Assembly (NCBI RefSeq): GCF_037027445.1
Contig: NZ_JBANDL010000002.1
Span: 4,906,001 to 4,970,000, forward strand
Length of the DNA stretch: 64,000 nucleotides
Origin: Lysobacter firmicutimachus
GTDB lineage: Bacteria; Pseudomonadota; Gammaproteobacteria; Xanthomonadales; Xanthomonadaceae
Direction of reading: 5' to 3'
This document shows positions 23,781 to 31,261 of this stretch, piece by piece. The translations under genes and the position numbers were made by a program. Below the pieces are notes generated by a model, which searched no databases, was not told where the DNA came from, and saw only the letters and a list, made by a program, of their open reading frames with translations. How positions within the stretch are numbered: position 1 is the first letter of the stretch; every line of letters begins with the position of its first letter.

Positions 23781-26399
23781 ATGAAAGCGCGCAAGACCAT
23801 CTTGTCGGCCAGTATCTTCGCGGCCCTGGCCTTCGGCCCGGGCCTGGCGATGGCCCAGGACACGGCGGCTCCGGCCGCCGGCACCGACGCCACCGAGCTG
23901 GACGCCGTCGTCGTCACCGGCATCCGCGCCAGCCTGGAGAAATCGCTCGACACCAAGCGGGCCAACGTGACCGTGTCCGAGGCGATCACCGCCGAAGACA
24001 TCGGCAAGTTCGCCAACACCAACGTCGCCGAAGCGATGTCGCAGATCCCCGGCGTGGTCCTGGACCGCCGCTTCGGCCAGGGCGAGCGCGTCAGCATCGA
24101 CGGCACCGATCCCAGCCTCAACCTCAGCTTCCTCGACGGCCATCCGGTGGCGCAGTCGATCTGGCTGTACGGCGAGCAGCCCAACCGCGGCTTCGACTAC
24201 ACCTTGCTGGCGCCGGAAATCCTCGGCCGGCTGGAAGTGATCAAGTCCTCCGAAGCCCGCCTGACCGAAGGCAGCCTCGGCGGCACCGTGCTGATGCACA
24301 CGCGCAAGCCGCTGGACATGGACGCCCACTCCATCGCCGGCTCGATCAGCTTCAACTACAACGACCAGGGCGGCGACACCCGCCCCAGCGGCTCGGTGAT
24401 CTACAGCTGGAAGAACCTCGACGAGCGCTTCGGCGTCAACGTCGCCGTCCAGCACTACGAAGAAACCGTGGACCGCCAGGGCGTGGAAATCTTCGGCTAC
24501 CGCAAGGCCAGCGAGTTCCCCAACCAGACCGGCGCCGCCCCCGACGTCGACGTGGCCAACTTCGTCAACGCCGCCTGGTTCCAGCAGACCCGCGAACGCG
24601 ACAGCGTCAACGTCAACCTGCAGTTCAAGCCCAGCGACGAGCTGGAGTTCAACCTCGGCGGCTTGTACATCAAGGAAAGCTTCGACAACTACAACCAGTC
24701 GATGTACAACTTCTTGACCCAGCGACCGGGCGCGGTGGACCGCATCAACGGCGGCGGGGTCGTCGCCACCGGCGGCCACAGCAACGCCAATCCGGTGTTC
24801 TACGACAACAACGTGCGCGCCTCCGAGCCGGAGACCCGCGGCATCGACCTGACCGGCAAGTACCAGACCGACGCCTGGGGCGTGTCCGGCCAGATCGGCC
24901 ACAGCAAGTCGGAGAATGCGCTGGAGCAGTGGTTCATCGAACCGGTCTACACCGGCGGCTACAGCTGGGATCTCAAGCGCGGCCTGACCTTCGACAACCC
25001 GGCGGCGGCGACCAACCCGGCCAACTGGGCCGGCGACGGCTTCATGGGCAACTACGGCGTCATCGACACCGAGACCAAGGACACCTACGGCCAGGTCGAC
25101 TTCAACGTCCGCTTCGACAGCGTGTTCAACAACCTGCAGTTCGGCGTACGCCGCGGCAAGCACGAGGAAGACTACCGCCAGAACGTCTACGGCGGCCTGC
25201 CGGTCGCCGACCTGGTCACCGTCGGCACCATCGGCCTGACCGACCTGCGCGGCTTCAACCCCGGCTCGGCCCATCACGTCCAGGTCGGCCGCCAGAACGT
25301 GATCGACTACGTCAACCGCTATCGCGGCGGCCTGCGTCCGGACCCGGGCAGCTTCCTCAACAACACCTTCGCCGTCGAGCAGACCAACACCGCCGCGTAC
25401 GTGCAGGCCGACTTCTCGGCCGGCGCCTGGCGCGGCAACCTCGGCCTGCGTTATGTCGAGTCCAAGACCGATGGCCAGGGCTACGCCTACGGCGGCGCGC
25501 CGAGCCTGGACAACCTCGCCTCCAAGCTGCGCAAGACCTCGAGCAAGGACGACTTCCTGCTGCCGTCGGTGAACGTGGTCTACGACACCGGCAACGACCT
25601 GCTGTTCCGCTTCGGCGCGGCCAAGGTCATCGCCTGGGCGCCGTACAACCAACTGGTCGGCAACACCTTCCTCAACGACAACACCTTCACCGGCACCGGC
25701 GGCGCATCCGACCTGGACCCCTACGAGTCGACCAACTACAGCCTGTCGGCGGAGTGGTACTTCGCCGAGCAGTCGGTGCTGGCGGCGTCGGTGTTCTACA
25801 AGGACATCGACAACTACATCATCAGCCTGCCGCGCACGGAGCGTCAGTTCAATTCCAACGCCCAGACCGCGCCGGTGTTCTACCAGACCCGCCTGGTCGG
25901 CATGAACGGCTGCACCACCGACGGTTTCTGCGATTACAGCATCACCCGTCCGCAGAACGCCGGTAAGGGCAAGGTCAAGGGCTTCACGCTCAGCTACCAG
26001 CAGCCCTTCGGCGAGACCGGCTTCGGCCTGACCGCGAACTACACCTATGCCGACGGCGAGGGCGCGCAGGGCACTGACCTGCCGTACCAGTCGCGCGACT
26101 CGGTGGCGATCAGCCCGTACTACGAGAAGGGGCCGCTGGCCGCGCGAGTGAGCTACAACTGGCGCAGCGACTACATCGCCGGCGGCTACGTGGCCGGCGC
26201 GCCGATCTCCAGCGTGGACGACTACGCCGAACTCGGCGCCAGCGTCAGCTGGACCTTCGACGACCGCCTGACCGTAGCGCTGGAAGGCATGAACCTGCTC
26301 GATTCCGAGTATCGCCAGTACTACACCATCGAAGAACGCATCGCCCAGCGGTATCACACCGGTCGCCGTTTCATGGCTTCGTTCCGCTTCAAGTTCTGA
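23781..26399 (+). CDS. TonB-dependent receptor, chitooligosaccharide type
   Basis: An 872-residue outer-membrane receptor with a strong GGGAGGAAC ribosome site. Signal peptide MKARKTILSASIFAALAFGP..AMAQ; TonB box ELDAVVVTGIRASLEKSLDT; plug with IPGVVLDRRFGQGERVSIDG and EVIKSSEARLTEGSLGG. This 'VVVTGIRxSLxxS' and 'EGSLGG' style is that of the CUT-locus sugar receptors of xanthomonads and Caulobacter. The barrel ends MASFRFKF. It lies in a run with kinase and GH20 enzyme, so chito-oligosaccharide uptake is inferred. A terminator pair follows. Confidence 0.92.
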   Translation: MKARKTILSASIFAALAFGPGLAMAQDTAAPAAGTDATELDAVVVTGIRASLEKSLDTKRANVTVSEAITAEDIGKFANTNVAEAMSQIPGVVLDRRFGQGERVSIDGTDPSLNLSFLDGHPVAQSIWLYGEQPNRGFDYTLLAPEILGRLEVIKSSEARLTEGSLGGTVLMHTRKPLDMDAHSIAGSISFNYNDQGGDTRPSGSVIYSWKNLDERFGVNVAVQHYEETVDRQGVEIFGYRKASEFPNQTGAAPDVDVANFVNAAWFQQTRERDSVNVNLQFKPSDELEFNLGGLYIKESFDNYNQSMYNFLTQRPGAVDRINGGGVVATGGHSNANPVFYDNNVRASEPETRGIDLTGKYQTDAWGVSGQIGHSKSENALEQWFIEPVYTGGYSWDLKRGLTFDNPAAATNPANWAGDGFMGNYGVIDTETKDTYGQVDFNVRFDSVFNNLQFGVRRGKHEEDYRQNVYGGLPVADLVTVGTIGLTDLRGFNPGSAHHVQVGRQNVIDYVNRYRGGLRPDPGSFLNNTFAVEQTNTAAYVQADFSAGAWRGNLGLRYVESKTDGQGYAYGGAPSLDNLASKLRKTSSKDDFLLPSVNVVYDTGNDLLFRFGAAKVIAWAPYNQLVGNTFLNDNTFTGTGGASDLDPYESTNYSLSAEWYFAEQSVLAASVFYKDIDNYIISLPRTERQFNSNAQTAPVFYQTRLVGMNGCTTDGFCDYSITRPQNAGKGKVKGFTLSYQQPFGETGFGLTANYTYADGEGAQGTDLPYQSRDSVAISPYYEKGPLAARVSYNWRSDYIAGGYVAGAPISSVDDYAELGASVSWTFDDRLTVALEGMNLLDSEYRQYYTIEERIAQRYHTGRRFMASFRFKF

Positions 26400-26428
26400 G
26401 CAGTACCGGCTCGCGCCGAGCCGTAAGC

Positions 26429-26502
26429 GCCGATGCGGCGGCTTCGCGCCGCCGCATCGGCCGCCGCAGGACGCCGGCCCCGCGCCGGCGTTTTGCGTTT
26501 TC
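26429..26502 (+). terminator. Tandem stem-loops terminating the TonB receptor transcript
   Basis: Stem 1 (26429-26442 / 26448-26461) is a perfect 14-bp inverted repeat beginning GCCGATGCGG with a TTCGC loop. Stem 2 (26472-26478 / 26484-26490, CGCCGGC / GCCGGCG) is followed by TTTTGCGTTTTCGG, a proper U-rich tail. Bases 26503-26678 up to the next gene hold no further feature I can support. Confidence 0.85.
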
Positions 26503-26678
26503 GGCCGATCGCGCGGCGCGGTGCCGCGCGACGGCCATTTCCCGCGCGGTCTGCGTTATCGGTGACGGCCGCACCGACGACGACGCGCTCGCGCATCGCC
26601 CGACCGTTTCGTTCACGCCACCCATCGCCCGCTCGCGCCGCTGCGGCCGCGCGGCGGCGCAGCAAGGACTCTGAGCCG

Positions 26679-29072
26679 ATGAAGACACGCACTGCCTGGA
26701 CCCGCACCGCCGCCACCGCGCTGAGCCTGGCGCTGGCCGCCTGCACCGGTGCCGATCCGAAAACGCCCGCCGCGACCAAGCCCGATGCCGCGGCGCCGGC
26801 CGACGCGGCGGCCGCCACCGCCGCGCATCCCAGCGCGCTGATTCCGCGGCCGGCGCAGATGGTGCCGGGCCAGGGCCGCTTCGTGCTCGGCCCGCAGACC
26901 CGGCTCAGCGTCGCCGCCGGCGACGCGGCCGCGCGCACGGTGGCCGAAGACTTCGCCGCGCGCTTGCAGCGCGCGCGCGGCTTCGCTCCGGCGATCGACG
27001 CCGCCGCCCAGCCCGCCGCCGGCGCGGTGTCGTTCGCCATCGATCCGGCCGCGCCGGCCGGCGAGGAGGCGTATGCGCTGGACATCCGCGCCGACGGCGT
27101 GCGGGTGCGCGCGCGCGCCGCCGCCGGCCTGTTCTACGGCGCGGTCAGTCTGTGGCAATTGGCCACCGCGGCCCCCGGCCAGGGTCCGACCGCGATCGCC
27201 GCGCAACGCATCGAGGATGCGCCGCGCTTCGCCTGGCGCGGGCTGATGCTCGACGTCGCGCGCCATTTCCGCAGCGTCGAGGAGGTCAAGTCGATCATCG
27301 ACCAGATGGCGCTGCACAAGCTCAACACCTTCCACTGGCACCTCACCGACGACCAGGGCTGGCGGATCCAGATCCAGCGCTACCCGCGCCTGACCGAAGT
27401 CGGCGGCTGCCGCATTCCCGCCGGCGCCGCCGGCCGCGGCGAGGACGGCACGCCGCGGCCGTACTGCGGTTTCTACACCCAGGCGCAGATCCGCGAGGTG
27501 GTCGCCTACGCCGCCGCGCGCCACATCGCCGTAGTGCCGGAGATCGAAATGCCCGGCCACGCGCAGGCGGCGATCGCCGCCTATCCCGAACTCGGCGTGC
27601 GCGACGTGTTGAAGCAGGCGCCGCCGGTATCGCCGGACTGGGGCGTGCACACCTATCTGTACGGGGTCGACGAACCGACCTTCGAGTTCCTGCAGAACGT
27701 GCTCGACGAAGTCGCAGGACTGTTTCCGTCCAAGTACATCCACATCGGCGGCGACGAAGCGGCCAAGGACCAGTGGATCGCCTCGCCCGCGGTGCAGGCC
27801 AAGATCCGAGCGCTGGGGCTGAAGGACGAGATGGCGCTGCAGAGCTGGTTCGTCGGCCGGATCGGCAAGCACCTGGAGACGCGCCAGCGCGTGCTGGTCG
27901 GCTGGGACGAGATCCTGGAAGGCGGCAAGCTGCCGGCGAGCGCGACGGTGATGTCCTGGCGCGGCACCGCAGGCGCGGTCGAAGCCGCGCGCGAAGGCCA
28001 CGACGTGATCCTGTCGCCGGACCGCAAGCTGTATCTCGATTACGCGCAGAGCGATCGCGACGACGAGCCCAGCGGCCGCTATCCGGTCAGCACGCTGCAG
28101 GATTTCTACGGCTTCGAGGTGATTCCGCAGGAGCTCCAGGGCGAACAGGCCAAGCGCGTGATCGGCGCCCAGGCCAATCTGTGGAGCGAGCACAAGCGCG
28201 GCTTCGACCGGGTCGAGCTGGCGCTGTATCCGCGCCTGGACGCGTTGGCCGAAGTCGTGTGGTCGCCGCAGGCCGGCCGCGACTGGAACGATTTCCAGCG
28301 CCGCCTGGTGCCGCAGTTGGCGCGCTATCGGGCGCAGAAGGTCGGCGCCAGCGACGCCGCCTATGCGGTCAAGTTCGAACTCGCCGGCGAACCCGGCGCG
28401 GCGCCGCAGATCCGCCTGTCCAACCAGACCGGCTTCGGCCAGATCCGCTACCGCACCGACGGACGCGAGCCGGACGCGAGTTCGCCGGTCTATGCCGCGC
28501 CGCTGCCGGCCAAGGCGCCGCTGGATCTGGTCGCGACCACGTTCTTCGACACGCAGCCGGTATCGGCGCCGCGCCGCTACCGGATCGCCGACGCGGCCGA
28601 ATTCGGCGCGCTCGGCAGCGCCGCGCTGACGCCCTGCCGCGAGGGCTACAACCTGCGCGTGGAGGACGATGCCGCGCGCGACGGCCGCGGCGACGGCGAG
28701 CGCGCTGCGTTGACCGTCAACCTGATCGACCCGTGCTGGATCTATCCCAACGCCGCGCTGGACGGGGTCGGCCAGATCGAGGTCCGGGTCGGCCAACTGC
28801 CCTACAACTTCCAGCTCTGGCACGACACCAAGAACATCGTGACCCGCAAGGCCGAACTCGGCGGCGCGTTGGAAGTGCGGCTGGACGACTGCAAGAGCGA
28901 ACCGGTGGCGCGCCTGCCGCTGGCGCCGGCGCGCGGTTCGGCCGGCATCAGCGAGCTGCGGGCGCCGCTGCCCAAGCTCAGCGGCCGCCACAACCTGTGC
29001 CTGGTCTTCGCCAGCGGCAGCCACGACCCGTTGTGGGCGCTGGACCGGGTGCTGCTGCGACCGGGCGGCTGA
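26679..29072 (+). CDS. Beta-N-acetylhexosaminidase (GH20) lipoprotein
   Basis: A 797-residue GH20 exo-hexosaminidase that removes terminal GlcNAc from chito-oligosaccharides. Lipobox LAAC near residue 22 predicts a membrane-anchored lipoprotein. An N-terminal GH20b domain (PSALIPRPAQMVPGQGRFVL) is followed by the TIM barrel: FAWRGLMLDVARHFRSVEEV, FHWHLTDDQGWRIQI, EIEMPGHAQAA, and the catalytic Asp-Glu pair in HIGGDEAAKD. VLVGWDEILEGG and QANLWSEH also match. After residue ~540 come accessory beta-domains (a chitobiase C-terminal-like FGQIRYRTDGREPDASSPVY). A new promoter is expected after the terminator at 26429-26502. Operates with the TonB receptor upstream. Confidence 0.95.
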   Translation: MKTRTAWTRTAATALSLALAACTGADPKTPAATKPDAAAPADAAAATAAHPSALIPRPAQMVPGQGRFVLGPQTRLSVAAGDAAARTVAEDFAARLQRARGFAPAIDAAAQPAAGAVSFAIDPAAPAGEEAYALDIRADGVRVRARAAAGLFYGAVSLWQLATAAPGQGPTAIAAQRIEDAPRFAWRGLMLDVARHFRSVEEVKSIIDQMALHKLNTFHWHLTDDQGWRIQIQRYPRLTEVGGCRIPAGAAGRGEDGTPRPYCGFYTQAQIREVVAYAAARHIAVVPEIEMPGHAQAAIAAYPELGVRDVLKQAPPVSPDWGVHTYLYGVDEPTFEFLQNVLDEVAGLFPSKYIHIGGDEAAKDQWIASPAVQAKIRALGLKDEMALQSWFVGRIGKHLETRQRVLVGWDEILEGGKLPASATVMSWRGTAGAVEAAREGHDVILSPDRKLYLDYAQSDRDDEPSGRYPVSTLQDFYGFEVIPQELQGEQAKRVIGAQANLWSEHKRGFDRVELALYPRLDALAEVVWSPQAGRDWNDFQRRLVPQLARYRAQKVGASDAAYAVKFELAGEPGAAPQIRLSNQTGFGQIRYRTDGREPDASSPVYAAPLPAKAPLDLVATTFFDTQPVSAPRRYRIADAAEFGALGSAALTPCREGYNLRVEDDAARDGRGDGERAALTVNLIDPCWIYPNAALDGVGQIEVRVGQLPYNFQLWHDTKNIVTRKAELGGALEVRLDDCKSEPVARLPLAPARGSAGISELRAPLPKLSGRHNLCLVFASGSHDPLWALDRVLLRPGG

Positions 29073-29101
29073 TCGCGGCCGCGGCGCGCAAATACGCGAA
29101 T

Positions 29102-29126
29102 CCGCCGGCCTGAAGCAGGCCGGCGG
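29102..29126 (+). terminator. Terminator-like stem after the hexosaminidase gene
   Basis: An 11-bp perfect stem, CCGCCGGCCTG / CAGGCCGGCGG, with an AAG loop, followed by CCAGTTTATG. It is 30 bp after the stop codon. The U-run is weak. Confidence 0.7.
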
Positions 29127-29217
29127 CCAGTTTATGTCAAAGAATTATGTGCGCTCGTTCATGGATTGTGCTGTGCAGCGGTTAGCATGTACGGGTAGCC
29201 AGGGGGATTCGATCTAC

Positions 29218-29856
29218 ATGCTCATCCGCAACTCGTTGTTGGCGGCGGCGCTTGCCGCGGCCCTCGTGTCCGGCGCTGCCGGCGCCCAGACCCTGTCCAA
29301 GCCGGTCGAGTTCTATTTCGACGTCGACGGACAGACCACCAAGCCGGTGATCGCGCTGCGCGAAACCGGCGAAGCGGCGATGGAACGCCTGGCCAAGATC
29401 CTCGAACGCAAGGCCAACGCGCCGGCCGAAGCGGCCCAGCTCGGCCATCTGGCGATGGACGCCGGCCGCGCCGAACTCGGCCGCCAGCTCTACGCGCGCG
29501 CGTTCCGCGATGTCGACAGCGGCAGCAGCCTGTGGCGCGCGATCAACTGGAACTACGGCTGGGACCTGTACCGCGCCGGCGCCTACGAAGACGCGTTCAA
29601 GCAGTGGACGGTGCTGCACAATGCGCGCAGCGTCAGCGCCGCCTGGATGCCGCCGACCTTCGCCGTGGCGCTGTGGCAGCTGGGGCGCAAGGACGAAGCG
29701 CTGCAGTGGTACGCCGCCGCCGTGCGCACCGAGCCGGACCTGTGGCGCGGCACCTCGCGCTACGCCGAGCTGCTGCCGGACTGGCGCGACGCCGAGCGCG
29801 CCACCCTGGCCGAAGTGCAGCAGGCCTGGGCCGCCAACCCGCCGCGCTGGCCCTGA
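29218..29856 (+). CDS. Secreted tetratricopeptide-like protein
   Basis: A 212-residue exported protein. The start at 29218 has AGGGGG 10 nt upstream and opens a clean signal peptide (MLIRNSLLAAALAAALVSGA, cut near AGAQ). The mature part carries two or three degenerate TPR helices: AAQLGHLAMDAGRAELGRQL, WNYGWDLYRAGAYEDAFKQW, then WMPPTFAVALWQLGRKDEAL. It ends Trp/Pro rich (AANPPRWP). The AT-rich leader at 29130-29210 is unusual for this genome and may hold the promoter. Possibly a periplasmic assembly or binding partner; function unknown. Confidence 0.72.
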   Translation: MLIRNSLLAAALAAALVSGAAGAQTLSKPVEFYFDVDGQTTKPVIALRETGEAAMERLAKILERKANAPAEAAQLGHLAMDAGRAELGRQLYARAFRDVDSGSSLWRAINWNYGWDLYRAGAYEDAFKQWTVLHNARSVSAAWMPPTFAVALWQLGRKDEALQWYAAAVRTEPDLWRGTSRYAELLPDWRDAERATLAEVQQAWAANPPRWP

Positions 29857-30057
29857 GTGGCCGGGCCGGGCCCTCGCGCCCGGCTCCGCCACCGGCCAGG
29901 TTTCACGCGCCGCCGCCGTGCGGCGCGTAATCTGATCGGCGACCGTTCGTCGCCGCGCCCTGCGCTCGTCCGCAGACCCGGCTACAGTCGGCCTTCGCGG
30001 CCGGATGTCCGCCCCCGGGACGTCGGTCCGCCGCTGCGCACGCAGCCGAGGGATCGC

Positions 30058-31254
30058 ATGTCGCTATCGGCCTTGAGCGTACTGGTAGTCGAAGACCACG
30101 GCTTCCAGCGCCGCATGGCCCTGCGCCTGCTGGCCGAACTGGGCATCGCCCGCCTGCACGAAGCCGGCGACGGGGTCTCCGCACTGCGTCTGCTGCGCGC
30201 GTTGCCGCAAGCGCCCGATGTGGTCGTGGTCGATCTCGACATGCCCGGCATGGACGGCATCGAATTCATCGACCACCTCGCCCATGAGCACCTGGCGCGC
30301 TCGGTGCTGGTCGCCAGCGCGCTCGACGCGGCGTTGCTGCATACCGTGCAGACCATGGCCCGCGCCTGCGGCCTGCACGTGCTGGAAGCGGTGCCCAAGC
30401 CGCTGACCCGGGCCAAGCTGGCCCAGGCCCTGGCCGGCCTGGACCAAGCCGTCGCCGCCGACGCCGACGAGGACCCCGGCGAGATCAGCCCCGACAGCGC
30501 GCGCGCCGCGCTCGATAGCGGCGACATCCAGCCCTGGTTCCAGCCCCAGGTCGAGCTCGGCAACGGCCGCGTGATCGGCGTCGAGGCGCTGGCGCGCTGG
30601 CGCCGCGGCGACGGCCGCGTGGTCATGCCGCAGCACTTCATGCCGGTGCTGGAAGAACTGCAGTTGCTCGACACCCTGACCGAACGCATCCTCGCCGGCG
30701 CCTGCACCTGGAAACGGCAGTGGGAACGCCAGGGCCTGCGCCTGAAGCTGTCGGTCAACGTGCCGGCGACCGCGCTCGACGACGCCGGCGCGGCCGACCG
30801 CTACCAGCGCATCGTCCGCGCGGCCGGCGTCGAGCCCGGCGAAGTGGTGCTGGAGCTGACCGAGAGCTCGCTGATCGCCGATGCCGCGCGCGGCCTGGGC
30901 GTGCTGGCGCGGTTGCGGCTGAAGGGCTTCGGCCTGTCGATCGACGACTTCGGCACCGGCTGGTCGTCGCTGTCGCAGCTGTCGCAGGTGCCGTTCACCG
31001 AACTCAAGATCGATCAGGAATTCGTCGCCGGCGCCGCCCACCAGCCGCGCCAGCGCGCGGTGGTCGAGGCCAGCCTGGACCTGGCGCGCAAGCTCGGCCT
31101 GGACGCGGTCGCCGAGGGCGTGGAAACGGTCGAGGACTGGCAGATGCTGGCTGACCTGGGCTGCGCCATCGCCCAGGGCCGGCTGATCGGCGACGCCGTG
31201 CCCGGCGGGGAATTGCCGGCCCTGCTCGGCCGTTGGCGCCGGCCCGAGCATTGA
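30058..31254 (+). CDS. Response regulator with EAL phosphodiesterase domain
   Basis: A 398-residue REC-EAL protein. REC domain residues 1-125: acidic pocket VVVEDHG, phosphoacceptor Asp in VVVVDLDMPGMDG, Lys in AVPKPL. EAL domain ~145-395: VEALARW, SVNVPATAL, LELTESS, SIDDFGTGWSS, ELKIDQEFV, AEGVETVEDW. The metal and catalytic residues look intact, so c-di-GMP hydrolysis is expected. No DNA-binding domain. It is followed after 7 bp by a hybrid kinase, the same pairing as RocR/RocS-type and VieA/VieS-type systems, so the kinase probably phosphorylates it. The start ATG follows a GAGGGAT. Confidence 0.92.
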   Translation: MSLSALSVLVVEDHGFQRRMALRLLAELGIARLHEAGDGVSALRLLRALPQAPDVVVVDLDMPGMDGIEFIDHLAHEHLARSVLVASALDAALLHTVQTMARACGLHVLEAVPKPLTRAKLAQALAGLDQAVAADADEDPGEISPDSARAALDSGDIQPWFQPQVELGNGRVIGVEALARWRRGDGRVVMPQHFMPVLEELQLLDTLTERILAGACTWKRQWERQGLRLKLSVNVPATALDDAGAADRYQRIVRAAGVEPGEVVLELTESSLIADAARGLGVLARLRLKGFGLSIDDFGTGWSSLSQLSQVPFTELKIDQEFVAGAAHQPRQRAVVEASLDLARKLGLDAVAEGVETVEDWQMLADLGCAIAQGRLIGDAVPGGELPALLGRWRRPEH

Positions 31255-31261
31255 GGCGGCG